The translations under genes were made by a program, and so were the position numbers. This document shows, piece by piece, positions 15,944-24,513 of a DNA stretch of 32,040 nt. The stretch comes from Myxococcales bacterium. GTDB taxonomy: Bacteria > Myxococcota_A > UBA9160 > UBA4427. The stretch is from positions 1-32,040 of the forward strand of contig JAAZXM010000049.1 of NCBI GenBank assembly GCA_014240165.1. Reading direction: 5' to 3'. Within the stretch, counting starts at the first letter, position 1. Every line of letters starts with the position of its first letter. The notes beneath the pieces were generated by a model. The model was not told the DNA's origin and made no database searches. It saw only the letters and a list, made by a program, of their open reading frames with translations.

Positions 15944-17077
15944 ATGTCTGAAGCCGAGTCCACCCGTGAACTCTATGCACTCCTCGAGAAAGTGGCCCCG
16001 GATCTCGAGGCCCTGGCGCGGCAGGCCGAGATCGACCGTCGCCCGCCCGCTGAGCTGGCCTCGTTGATGAAGCGGGCCCGGGTTCCCATGGCGAAGGTGC
16101 CCCGGGTGGTGGGCGGCTTCGAAATCACCCCCGCCCAGCAGGTGGACTACTTCGCGCGCATTGCCTACCTGAACCCGACGGCGGGCTGGATCGCCTTCAA
16201 CCAGAACGGCGCGGCGGGGGTCGCCGGCGCCACCTTGCCCGACGCCGGGGTGGAAAGGGTTTTTGCCCAGGACGCCCCGCTCTTCGCCGCCGTTTCGGCC
16301 CCCACCGGCCAATGCCGCAAAGTCGAGGGGGGCTATCGGGTCACCGGGCGCTGGGGATATGCCAGCGGCATCGACATCGCGGAGTGGGTCGTGGTCGTGG
16401 CCCTCTCGGACGAACCCCCCGGCCCACGGTTCCTGATCCTCGAGCGCGAGCAGGTGCAGACCGAGGACAACTGGCACGTAGCGGCACTCAAGGGCACCGG
16501 GAGTGCGGACATCGCGGTCGAAGATCAATTCGTCCCCGATTGTCTCTCGGCCTCTCCCTTCGAGCAAAAACGCGGGGGCAACCAATACTTCAGGCTCGGG
16601 CTGCGCAGCTATGTCGCCGGCGAAAACCTCGGCTTCTCCCTGGGCGTGGCCCAGCGGATGGTGCACGAAATCACCGCCCTCGCCCGTACCAAGAAACGCG
16701 TGCTCGACCCCCAGACCGTGGGCGAGCGCGGCGCCTTCCAGCAGGAACTCGGTCGCACCGACGCCATCCTTCGCGCCAGCCGCGCCTACATGATGAGCGA
16801 ACTCGACTGGGCCCTCGAAAGAGCGGAATCCACCGGGGAGGCCCTATCGGCGGTTGACCAGGCCCGGGTCAGTGCAGCGCTGGCCCAGACCACCGAGAGC
16901 CTGATCCAGGCCGCCACCCGGCTCTTCCCCTACGCGGGCGCGGGCGCCCTCCACCTGGATCATCCGATCCAGCGCTGCTACCGCGACCTGATCGGCTCGG
17001 GGCAGCACCTGGTGGCCAGCAACGAAAACCTGGACGCCTGGGGACGCGCGTTGCTCGAGGCGGAATCACCCGCCTGA
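15944..17077 (+). CDS. Acyl-CoA dehydrogenase-fold flavin-dependent monooxygenase (HsaA/HpaB-C2-like)
   Basis: A 377-residue protein of the acyl-CoA dehydrogenase fold in the group that serves as the oxygenase of two-component aromatic hydroxylases (HsaA, p-hydroxyphenylacetate hydroxylase C2, DszC). Seen features are the mid-domain GGYRVTGRWGYASGIDIAEW, typical of these oxygenases, the LKGTGSADIAVED stretch, and a C-terminal helical domain ending in HLDHPIQRCYRDL with a conserved late HLVASNENLDAWGR. The usual catalytic glutamate context of acyl-CoA dehydrogenases is not seen. Such enzymes use reduced FMN from a separate reductase, which is not in the window. ATG 15944 has GAGGAACGAG before it. 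It diverges from an extradiol dioxygenase gene, so hydroxylation followed by ring cleavage is the natural hypothesis. Confidence 0.8.
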   Translation: MSEAESTRELYALLEKVAPDLEALARQAEIDRRPPAELASLMKRARVPMAKVPRVVGGFEITPAQQVDYFARIAYLNPTAGWIAFNQNGAAGVAGATLPDAGVERVFAQDAPLFAAVSAPTGQCRKVEGGYRVTGRWGYASGIDIAEWVVVVALSDEPPGPRFLILEREQVQTEDNWHVAALKGTGSADIAVEDQFVPDCLSASPFEQKRGGNQYFRLGLRSYVAGENLGFSLGVAQRMVHEITALARTKKRVLDPQTVGERGAFQQELGRTDAILRASRAYMMSELDWALERAESTGEALSAVDQARVSAALAQTTESLIQAATRLFPYAGAGALHLDHPIQRCYRDLIGSGQHLVASNENLDAWGRALLEAESPA

Positions 17078-17120
17078 GCGACCCGCCCAGACCGCGCCGA
17101 GACCCCGAAGCGCCCGACCT

Positions 17121-18035
17121 TCAGCGCCGGCAGGGGTTGTCGCGATGCGGCCTTGCTCGGCGGATATCCCGGGTGGTGCGCGGCAGGAGTTCGAAGCCCA
17201 CGCCGGCAAATTGGCCCACCACCCCGGTGACGCAGAGGTCCTCGCCCTCCACCAGGAGACGATTGCGAATTTTCTCTACCCGCACCCCGGAGTCCGCGTC
17301 GATGAAGATCTGGGCCACTCCGCTGCCGTCATCCAGGAAGAGCTTGAAGCCGTAAGTGCCATCGTCGGCCAGGTCGGCCACTGCCGTGCCCCGCACCGTG
17401 ATGACATCGCCCTCGGTGGCGGAAAAAGGAGTCAGGCAATCGCACCAGTTGGGAACCACCTCGGGGTTGCCATCGATGGGGGGGGCATGCGTGAGCTGCC
17501 CCACCTGACGAGGAGCAAAAACCACGGGCCCCTTGTCCGCCGCTTCTTCCACCGTCACATCGATCAACGACAGGGTCCCCGACTTGCAGCCGCTGGTGCC
17601 CGTCACCCTGAGCCGGTCGCCCCGCTCCACTTCGAGATCGCTTTCCCCTGGCGTCGCGATGAAGATGCCCCCCGTCCCATCGTTGAGGTTGAAGCCCTGG
17701 CTCGCGTAGGAAGACGCGAAACGGCCAGATGCCGAACGCGCGCGCCCCTCGACCACATAGAGGGTGGGGTTCGTCACGGCACAGTCGACGGGGCTGCAAT
17801 CGGTGCCGCCGTCCGGGCAACCGATCTCGACTTCGGCCAATGCGATGACCTCGGCGATGGCAGTGGGGATGGCGGCGGGGGGCGCGGTGGAGGCCGCCCA
17901 GGCCATGCCGGGGACGAGCAGCGCCGCGGCCAGGACAAGGAGCCGGCCGGTGGCTCCGGTGAAAAAAACTGCGGAGCGCAGACGCCGGGGTGTCTGGGGT
18001 GTCTGTGCAGTCATGCCGATAGTCATCTTCCTCAT
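17121..18035 (-). CDS. Exported protein of unknown function with two OB-fold-like segments
   Basis: A 304-residue secreted protein. I choose ATG 18035 because AAGGAGAG lies 5-8 nt upstream. The N-terminus has twin basic residues, then a hydrophobic stretch (about 31-44) and a signal peptidase site at AWA (45-47). The mature part has six or more cysteines (GCPDGGTDC, DCAVTNP, GCKSG, NWCDC, DLCVTG), suggesting disulfides, and two repeats of the pattern x-DGTGG/DGSGV-x-I-F-I followed by a G-D-x-L-x-V-x-G strand. That pattern is typical of OB-fold domains found in exported bacterial proteins and nuclease-associated regions. I do not recognise a catalytic site. It is convergent with the monooxygenase gene (43 nt apart) and divergent from the propeller gene. 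Confidence 0.7.
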   Translation of the reverse strand: MRKMTIGMTAQTPQTPRRLRSAVFFTGATGRLLVLAAALLVPGMAWAASTAPPAAIPTAIAEVIALAEVEIGCPDGGTDCSPVDCAVTNPTLYVVEGRARSASGRFASSYASQGFNLNDGTGGIFIATPGESDLEVERGDRLRVTGTSGCKSGTLSLIDVTVEEAADKGPVVFAPRQVGQLTHAPPIDGNPEVVPNWCDCLTPFSATEGDVITVRGTAVADLADDGTYGFKLFLDDGSGVAQIFIDADSGVRVEKIRNRLLVEGEDLCVTGVVGQFAGVGFELLPRTTRDIRRARPHRDNPCRR

Positions 18036-18328
18036 CGCTTCTCTCCTTGGCAGCATTCGCGAGCACTCCGGGCTGGCACCCGGACCTCCTCGCCGATCCA
18101 TGTGGAAATCCCTCCGATTCTAACCACCCGGGCAAAAGCATTGCATGGCTGCTGCGCACCTTATGCAGGCTGAACCCTGCGAACGAATTCCCCATTGGGA
18201 GCAAGCACATGGACACCCGCGGGCCACTCCCTCCGGGAACTCGCGCGCGCCGCCCAGGTCGCCCCCGAGCCGGACGCTTCGGGGCCGGGGCTGGCTGAGC
18301 CGGGGGTCGCTGGATACGATGGTCCGCC
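18036..18328. other. Divergent intergenic region, no gene seen
   Basis: This 293-nt stretch separates the OB-fold gene from the beta-propeller gene. Reading both strands I find only short incoherent frames. It has a TGCAT...ATGCA dyad near 18140-18170 and must hold the two outward promoters, but I cannot assign boxes with confidence. Confidence 0.5.
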
Positions 18329-19654
18329 ATGACGGAATCGGATCGCGAAGCGCCCCACCCCGGCTATTGGCCATCGGCCTGGCCGGTGGAGTGCGGGGGC
18401 AACCGGCGCCAGAAGGCGCGCGCGGGTCGGCTCGACGCCGCGTCGGGCAACGCCGAAGTCGTCTTCCGCAACACCGGGCGCTGGAACGTGATGGCCATCG
18501 AGCGCGATCCCGGCGAATGGTTCCTGGGCGGCACCATGGCGGCCTTCAACGGGCCGCCCCCCTATGGCTGGCTCGAACGGATTCATCCCGAGAGCCTCGA
18601 GCCCCTGCACACCAGCGATCCCCTGCCCTGCGGCGATCACGTCTGGTGCGGCGCGATCCTGGCCCACGCCAATGGCTCGATCTACTCGGTGAACGGCAAT
18701 TTCATCCACCGACTGGCCCCGGATTGCAGCGTGGAGGGCGAGGCCCGGCTGCCCGTGGACCGCGCCCACAATGGCCTGCTCGCCCTTTCCGACGGCAGCC
18801 TGATCACCAAGGACCTGCGACTCGAGGGCCAGGGCGGCACCACCCTCACGCGCCTGGATCCCGAAACCCTGGAGGTCATGGAGCCCCCCCTGGTGCTACC
18901 CGAAGGATCCATGGGGCGCATCGCCGCCGATCGCATTCCGGGCGGCGACGCGGTCTACGTCCCCGGCACCGAGCACCTCTGGCGCATCGACGTGGGCGAG
19001 AAGATGGTGGTCGTGGACGACTGGCGGCCGCGCTACCGCGATGCCCGGGGCGAGTTCGGCCTGGCCTGGGATTCGTGTCTATCCGGCGGTGCGGCGTGGC
19101 TGATGGATTGCGGCGATATCCAATCGGTTCGGGCCATCTTCTCGGTGGAGCCCAACGGCCGTTTCGACCAGCCCCCGGAAGGCTTGCTCGGCTGGCGAAG
19201 GCCGGCGCCCTGGACGGGAGCCCAGCGGCTTTTGCGCGTAGATCTCGCCAACGGACGCGTCGAAACCCTGACGCCCTTCGGCACCGAGGGGGGCGGGATC
19301 ATCGCGCCCCCGGTCCACGTCCCCGAACTCGAAAGGGCCGTCTGCTGGGATTCCCTTCGCGGCGGCCTCGCCGGGATCAGCACTGCGGGAGGCGGACTTT
19401 CCGTGGCGTGGACGCTGCCCTTCCGCCCCTCCATGCAGCCGGTGGTTTTTCCCGAATCGGGCGAACTCGTCATCAACGACTTCACCGAAAGCGGCAGCGA
19501 CGACCTGGTGGTGGTGGATCTGGAAAGTGGGGAACTCATCGACCGCATCTACACCGGCTCGCGCATCGCCAACGGAATGTTCCTGAGCCCGGGCGGTGAG
19601 CGCGACATCTACTATTGCTCGACCCTGGGTGTGGCCCGGATCGCCTGGCACTGA
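18329..19654 (+). CDS. Beta-propeller-like protein of unknown function
   Basis: A 441-residue soluble protein without signal peptide or membrane segment. It shows repeated short strand units with Gly/Asp turns (for example LARLAPDC..., LTRLDPETLEV, HLWRIDVGEKMVVVDDW, RLLRVDLANGRVETL, DLVVVDLESGELIDRIYTG), the texture of six- or seven-bladed propellers related to SMP-30/PQQ/YVTN repeat proteins. The N-terminal part has PYGWLERIHPESLEPL and DHVWCGAILAHANGSIY. I recognise no catalytic motif; a lactonase, quinoprotein-like or scaffold role are all possible. It is followed after 97 nt by the YfhO gene on the same strand. Confidence 0.7.
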   Translation: MTESDREAPHPGYWPSAWPVECGGNRRQKARAGRLDAASGNAEVVFRNTGRWNVMAIERDPGEWFLGGTMAAFNGPPPYGWLERIHPESLEPLHTSDPLPCGDHVWCGAILAHANGSIYSVNGNFIHRLAPDCSVEGEARLPVDRAHNGLLALSDGSLITKDLRLEGQGGTTLTRLDPETLEVMEPPLVLPEGSMGRIAADRIPGGDAVYVPGTEHLWRIDVGEKMVVVDDWRPRYRDARGEFGLAWDSCLSGGAAWLMDCGDIQSVRAIFSVEPNGRFDQPPEGLLGWRRPAPWTGAQRLLRVDLANGRVETLTPFGTEGGGIIAPPVHVPELERAVCWDSLRGGLAGISTAGGGLSVAWTLPFRPSMQPVVFPESGELVINDFTESGSDDLVVVDLESGELIDRIYTGSRIANGMFLSPGGERDIYYCSTLGVARIAWH

Positions 19655-19751
19655 AGCGCAGGCCGCCGCACGCCTCGCCGAAGACCCGGGCTGCGGTAAG
19701 CTTGGGCGCGTTCGTGGGGGATTGGGTTCCCAACGAGGAGATCCCGGGGAC

Positions 19752-21956
19752 GTGTCCAGCGCGCAGAAAGGTCCTCGGCCCCAGAGCCGGACTTGGAGCG
19801 GCCTCGCACTGGGCTTGATGGCCCTGATGGCCTTGGCGGTCTGGTTTCATCGCATCGAATTCGATGCGCCCAGCGCCCACCGTACCCTGATCCAATCCGA
19901 CACCTACCGCTATTTCCATCCCGTCGCCGAGTTCATTCACCAGGAGGTTCGGGCCGGAAGGCTCCCGCTCTGGAACCCCTACCAGCTGGCCGGGCAACCC
20001 TTCCTGGCGCTCCCGGTCACCGGCGCCCTCTACCCGCTGAACCTGGTGATCATGGGGCTCTTCGAAGCCAACACCGCCCTGGGCGTACACGCGGTGTTGC
20101 ATTTTTTTCTCGCGGGCGTGTTCACGTGGCTCTTGGCCGGGCGACTCGGGTTGGGGTCAGCGGGGCGCAGCGCCGCGGCCCTGGCCTATATGATCTCGGG
20201 CCCCATGCTCCTGGGGCTCTACATGTCGGTCCATTTCTCCACCCAGGCGTGGCTTCCCGCCCTGCTCTGGGCGCTGCATGGGTTGCTGTCCGAGGCCCGG
20301 CTCAAATGGGCCCTGACCCTGGCGCTCTTCGCCGCGCTCTCTTTCTATGGCGGCTACCCCCAACTCTTCCTCTATATGGCCGAGTTCTGTGGGGTCTTCG
20401 CCGTCGCCGGTTTCTTTCTCCTGACCCCGCGCGAGGCGCGGCTTCGCGTCGCGGGCCTGGCTGGCCTCGCGGCGGCGCTTGCCCTGGGCTGGATGATGCC
20501 CCTGCTGCTTCCGCAATTGGAATTCACCCGGGAGGCCTCGCGCAGCCTCGACGGCCTCTCGCTCTCCGACGCCTCCGCGCCCTTCCTCCTGCCCAGCGCC
20601 CTATGGGATGGGGCAGCACGCGATCTCGGAGATCTCTTCGCGGGCTTTCCCAGCGGGCCGATCCTGGGACGGGTCGCCCTGCCCGCCCTCTTCATTCCCC
20701 TGGCTCTATGCGGCCTCCTGGCCCGGGGACTGCGGGGCTATTGGGCATTCTTCGCGCTTTCGGGACTCGTGACCGGGTTGCTGATCCTCGGCCCCCAGAC
20801 CCCGGCCTTTGCGGCCTACTACGCACTCCCCCTCACGGACCTGTTCCGGGGACCGATCCGGTTGGCCTTCCTCTATGTGTTCTGCGGCACGATGCTGGTG
20901 GGGATCGGGGTCGAGGGGCTGACGCGTCTGATCCGTGACAAGGGCGGGAGCCGACCTTGGGCCACGGTTGTGGGCCTGCTCTTGGTGGTGCTCATGGCCG
21001 GCGACGCGTACCTGCGCACCCGCCTGATCTCGGCCCACCCCTCGAGCCACGAAAATGCCCGGGGTGCACCCGCCGAACTCACGGATTTTCTCCGCGATCG
21101 CCCAGGGCGTGAACGGATCTATTTCGAGACCCTCCAACTCTATCTGCCCGGTTTTCTACTCAAAGCCGGATCCATCAACGGATTCTTCCTGGCCGGGGAT
21201 TACGAACCCAGCCTGCACCGCACCTACCTCGACTATTTCGACTGGCGGGGCAAGGGTCCGTGGCACGGCAACTCCACCGTTCTCCGCACCGACCGGCCCC
21301 ATGCCGCCTATATCGATCCGCAACTGCTCGATCTGATGGGCGTTCGCTTCTACGCGTCCTACCAGCCGGGTTCCGTGGATCCGCTCCCCGAACTCGCGCG
21401 CCTCTTTGGCCCCGGCTACCGCCGGCTGGGCAACGTCAAGGTCTACGAACGCGAATCCGCCCTTCCCCGGGCCTATACGGCCGAGCGCGTTTACGTGGCC
21501 GCCGATCAGGACGCCGCGATTCGGGCCATCAAGAGCCCGGACTTCGCGCCCGACCAGATCGTGGTGGTCTCGGGGGCGGTGGGCTCCCTGCCCGGGAGTT
21601 TGCGCGGCGAAGTCGGCGCACTCGACGCGCCTCCGCCAAACGCCTCGATCCAAAGCAGCCCCATCGTGAGCGCATCGCCCCAGGAGGTGATCGTCGAAGC
21701 CCACTGCGACAAGCCCTGCCTATCGGTTCTCACCGATCTCGACTATCCCGGCTGGAACGCCGAAATCAACGGCGAGCCAGCACCCATCATCCGGGCCAAC
21801 GGCATGTTCCGCGGGGTCGCGCTGACCCCGGGCAAGCACCGCATCGTCTACCGCTTCGAACCCGGAAGTTTTCGCTTGGGGCTCGGCCTCGCACTCCTGG
21901 CCACTGCCGGGGCGGGCTGGGCATGGCGAGCCGAGCGCAAGACACGCCCGGGCTGA
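19752..21956 (+). CDS. YfhO-family multi-pass membrane glycosyltransferase-like protein
   Basis: A 734-residue membrane protein with about 12 hydrophobic segments between residues 15 and 430 and a large C-terminal extracytoplasmic domain. The pattern is typical of YfhO/GT-C-like proteins: an early LIQSDTYRYFHP loop with acidic residues after the first helix, LWNPYQLAGQPFLA, YPLNLVIMG, and at the C-terminus LDYPGWNAEINGEPAPI followed by GVALTPGKHRIVYRF. In Bacillus, YfhO transfers a sugar from a polyprenyl-phosphate donor to an envelope polymer. I start at GTG 19752, with GGAG upstream, because longer starts run back into the preceding gene; this is not certain. Its stop abuts the stop of the convergent methyltransferase gene with no base between them. 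Confidence 0.8.
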   Translation: MSSAQKGPRPQSRTWSGLALGLMALMALAVWFHRIEFDAPSAHRTLIQSDTYRYFHPVAEFIHQEVRAGRLPLWNPYQLAGQPFLALPVTGALYPLNLVIMGLFEANTALGVHAVLHFFLAGVFTWLLAGRLGLGSAGRSAAALAYMISGPMLLGLYMSVHFSTQAWLPALLWALHGLLSEARLKWALTLALFAALSFYGGYPQLFLYMAEFCGVFAVAGFFLLTPREARLRVAGLAGLAAALALGWMMPLLLPQLEFTREASRSLDGLSLSDASAPFLLPSALWDGAARDLGDLFAGFPSGPILGRVALPALFIPLALCGLLARGLRGYWAFFALSGLVTGLLILGPQTPAFAAYYALPLTDLFRGPIRLAFLYVFCGTMLVGIGVEGLTRLIRDKGGSRPWATVVGLLLVVLMAGDAYLRTRLISAHPSSHENARGAPAELTDFLRDRPGRERIYFETLQLYLPGFLLKAGSINGFFLAGDYEPSLHRTYLDYFDWRGKGPWHGNSTVLRTDRPHAAYIDPQLLDLMGVRFYASYQPGSVDPLPELARLFGPGYRRLGNVKVYERESALPRAYTAERVYVAADQDAAIRAIKSPDFAPDQIVVVSGAVGSLPGSLRGEVGALDAPPPNASIQSSPIVSASPQEVIVEAHCDKPCLSVLTDLDYPGWNAEINGEPAPIIRANGMFRGVALTPGKHRIVYRFEPGSFRLGLGLALLATAGAGWAWRAERKTRPG

Positions 21957-22694
21957 TCAGTTCTCTTCGCCGCGCCGGGCGATGGAGACCAGGGAAACAC
22001 CCACCGGAAGGTTGAAGCGCTCGAGCAGCCACGCCTCGACGTCATAGAGCCGGGCCAGCAGCGCGTTCACGGGTTTGGGCAATTCCCAGAAATCGGTTTC
22101 CGGCGCCCAGCGCCCCAAACCCAGCCGATAGGACAGGACCCGCCAGACCGCGGCCAGGGGAAAGAGCAGGGTATTGGTGTAGGTCTGCCGCTCGGGAACC
22201 AGCCCCGCGGCGCGAACCACCGCTTCGAGTTGGCGCGCGGAATAGCGCCGGCGGTGTTCGAATGTCTCGTCGTGCTGACTCCAGAGAAATTGAAAGGCCG
22301 GCACTGCAATCACCACCCGCCCACCCGGAGCCGCGAGCCGAGCCACTTCGCGCAAGAAGCCCACGTCGTCGTCGAGATGCTCGATCACGTCGAGAAGCAG
22401 GACCGTGTCGAAACTGCCATCCGGAAAAGGAAGCTGGTTCAGATCGCTTCGGACCAGGGTCTCGAAGCCGCGCCGCTGACAGATCTGCAGGGCCAGTTCC
22501 GAACGATCGGTGCCCACGCAGGGCCGCCGGGACATCCAATTGCGAAGCACCCCGCCCGTCCCGCAACCGAGATCCAACAACAATCCCTCGCCGGGATCGC
22601 TGAGCAGCAGCGCATTCAAGATTTTGCGCTTGCCCACGAACCACCAATGATCCTCCTCGATCCGGTCGAGAAGTTCGAATTCGCGATCGTTCAC
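21957..22694 (-). CDS. Class I SAM methyltransferase (HWWFxGKRK type) of a glycan cluster
   Basis: A 245-residue methyltransferase. It begins with the motif EDHWWFVGKRKIL (14-26), typical of methyltransferases coded next to polysaccharide and lipid-carrier genes. Motif I LLDLGCGTGG is at about 39-48, and VIEHLDDD and PGGRVVIAVPA follow. The GTG start at 22694 overlaps the TGA stop of the upstream methyltransferase as GTGA, indicating translational coupling. Longer starts only read through that gene. It is the last gene of the glycosyltransferase-methyltransferase-methyltransferase operon. The substrate is unknown; sugar or lipid-carrier methylation is an inference from context. Confidence 0.83.
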   Translation of the reverse strand: MNDREFELLDRIEEDHWWFVGKRKILNALLLSDPGEGLLLDLGCGTGGVLRNWMSRRPCVGTDRSELALQICQRRGFETLVRSDLNQLPFPDGSFDTVLLLDVIEHLDDDVGFLREVARLAAPGGRVVIAVPAFQFLWSQHDETFEHRRRYSARQLEAVVRAAGLVPERQTYTNTLLFPLAAVWRVLSYRLGLGRWAPETDFWELPKPVNALLARLYDVEAWLLERFNLPVGVSLVSIARRGEEN

Positions 22695-23449
22695 CCTGGA
22701 ACGTCCTCTGGGTTGCCCTGGGCCTCGGCCCCGAGGAGAAGAAAGGGAAGGATCGGGTTCAGAAGACCAAGCTTTTCGATGCCCTCCTCGACCCGCGCCG
22801 CGAAGGCGAAGCGGTTGATGACCTGGGGCGGGAAGAATCCGAAGCGCCGGGTGGGCCGGGGCGCCAGGCCCGCAGCCGCGCAGGCCCGCTCCACCCCGCG
22901 ATACCCCAGACTGAACATGCCCTTCTCCTCGGCCCAACTCATATCCTCGCAACAGGCCACCTGGGCCAAAAAGAGCGGGTTGCGCCGATTGGGCTCGACA
23001 AAGGCCATGCGGCCACGACTACTCAGGCACGATGCGAGCCGCGCGATGGCCGCCCGGTAGTCCGGGAGATGATGAAGGATGAAGAAGCCCACCACGAAAT
23101 CGAAGGGCTCATTCAAAACCGCTGCGTCGAGTTGTTGAAGATCCGCGCAAAGCGGCTGGCAGCGGTCGGCCGAAATTCCCCGCTCATCGCGCGCCTCGGT
23201 CAATCGGGCCAGGGCTTCTCCCGAAAGATCCAGGGCCACCACCGACCGACAATGCCCGAGCAACTCGAAGGTGAAGCGGCCGAACCCGGCGCCCACTTCC
23301 AAAACCCTGGACTCGGGCCCCAATCCGATCTCGGCGGACAGTCGCGCAACAAGCCGCGCCGAGTAGGGATCCGCGAGTTGAGGCTGAAGATGGTCATGGG
23401 GGCGTGAGTCATAGAACTCACGCTGGAGATCGATGGGATCCCTCGACAT
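22691..23449 (-). CDS. Class I SAM methyltransferase
   Basis: A 252-residue methyltransferase with motif I VLEVGAGFGRFT (49-60), a strand-2 acid in ALDLSGEAL, and FILHHLPDY typical of Methyltransf_11/25 folds. The ATG at 23449 overlaps the stop of the upstream glycosyltransferase gene (TGATG), and its own stop overlaps the next start (GTGA). The three genes are therefore coupled. The C-terminal third is partly hydrophobic (LGLLNPILPFLLLG), perhaps a membrane-touching helix, compatible with a lipid-linked substrate. No specific substrate can be named. Confidence 0.83.
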   Translation of the reverse strand: MSRDPIDLQREFYDSRPHDHLQPQLADPYSARLVARLSAEIGLGPESRVLEVGAGFGRFTFELLGHCRSVVALDLSGEALARLTEARDERGISADRCQPLCADLQQLDAAVLNEPFDFVVGFFILHHLPDYRAAIARLASCLSSRGRMAFVEPNRRNPLFLAQVACCEDMSWAEEKGMFSLGYRGVERACAAAGLAPRPTRRFGFFPPQVINRFAFAARVEEGIEKLGLLNPILPFLLLGAEAQGNPEDVPG

Positions 23450-24291
23450 CAAGCACGCCGCCCATGGGAAGCCGGGGCCGGGGTCGACCACAATTCGCGG
23501 TACTCGCCCAGGGGATGGGGCGCCCGGTAGCGACCGGCCAGGGCGTAGCCCCGGATCCTCAATAGACCCAAAAAGGCCATGATGCCATCGCGAAGCATGC
23601 TGACCTTCGTTCCGGCCTGGTCTTCCCAATACACGGGCACCTCCACCAGCCTGCAGCTTTCCTGCTGTGCCAGAAAGAGAATCTCGGCGTCGAAGCTCCA
23701 ATCGTGAACACGGGAGAGTGCAAAGAGCCGCCTGCCCACACTGCCCTCGAAAGCTTTGAACCCGCAGGTGACATCGGAGACATCGATCAGGAGTTGTCGC
23801 ACCAGAAAGGTAAACGCCTTGCCCATCCACTCGCGAAATTTGGGCTGGTGAACAGCGATTACGGCATCCGCGCTCTTGCGCGTGCCTATCACCATCTCGG
23901 AACCCTCATCCAATTTCGCGAGCAATCTCCCGGTTTCCTCGATGGGTGTCGAAAGATCCGAATCGGTAAAGAGAATCCGCTTGCCCCGCGCCGTGGCAAA
24001 GCCCACCTTCAACGCATACCCCTTGCCTCGATTCGAGCCATAACCCACGTAGCGGATCGGTGTCGTCAAACCGATCGAGGCTTCCCGCGCCACCGACGAG
24101 GTATCGTCGTCGCTTCCATCATCAACGATGAGAATTTCGCTGCTGTAGGGGCGCGCGGCCAGGTAGGCATCCATCTTGCGCAGGGAGTCGGTAATCCTCC
24201 GGGCCTCGTTGTAGGCGGGGATCAGTACCGTCAGATCGGGCCCATCTTCGGCGATCTGAGCCAGCTCGCCCTTTTCTTCCGTCAAGTCCAT
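23449..24291 (-). CDS. GT2 family glycosyltransferase, polyprenyl/dolichyl-phosphate glucosyltransferase-like
   Basis: A 280-residue GT-A fold enzyme resembling ALG5/DPM1-type transferases that load a hexose from a nucleotide sugar onto a polyprenyl phosphate on the cytoplasmic face. Seen motifs are LTVLIPAYNEA (20-30), IVDDGSDDDT (55-64), the NRGKGYALKVG stretch (87-97), and the metal-binding D110-S-D112 in FTDSDLSTP. The C-terminal VEVPVYWEDQAGTKVS is also typical of this group. There are no C-terminal transmembrane helices, unlike CsbB/GtrB forms. It is the first gene of a tightly overlapping operon with two methyltransferases, and it has a promoter candidate about 40 nt upstream. The sugar and carrier are inferred from family only. 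Confidence 0.87.
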   Translation of the reverse strand: MDLTEEKGELAQIAEDGPDLTVLIPAYNEARRITDSLRKMDAYLAARPYSSEILIVDDGSDDDTSSVAREASIGLTTPIRYVGYGSNRGKGYALKVGFATARGKRILFTDSDLSTPIEETGRLLAKLDEGSEMVIGTRKSADAVIAVHQPKFREWMGKAFTFLVRQLLIDVSDVTCGFKAFEGSVGRRLFALSRVHDWSFDAEILFLAQQESCRLVEVPVYWEDQAGTKVSMLRDGIMAFLGLLRIRGYALAGRYRAPHPLGEYRELWSTPAPASHGRRA

Positions 24292-24331
24292 GCCTCGCCG
24301 CCAACTCGGCCCACCAGCGGTTCAGCGGCCC

Positions 24332-24360
24332 ATTATCCTCCATCCGCCTGGGCTTGGCTA
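24332..24360 (-). promoter_or_regulatory. Candidate sigma-70 promoter for the glycosyltransferase operon
   Basis: On the minus strand TAGCCA (24360-24355), a 17-nt spacer and GATAAT (24337-24332) form a reasonable -35/-10 pair. It lies about 40 nt upstream of the ATG at 24291, inside the 222-nt divergent spacer shared with the SGNH gene. Visual match only. Confidence 0.4.
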
Positions 24361-24513
24361 ACAATTCCAGCTTGCCGCGCGTAGAGAGCAAGTCATTGCT
24401 CAACCGCGTTCGGCTCGAGACGCCCGGGATTTCGATGACCTGTTCGCGCAACCCGCCCGGAGCGCGATACGATCAGACACTGACGTGGGGCCCGGGATCA
24501 CGGGGCTCTTCAA

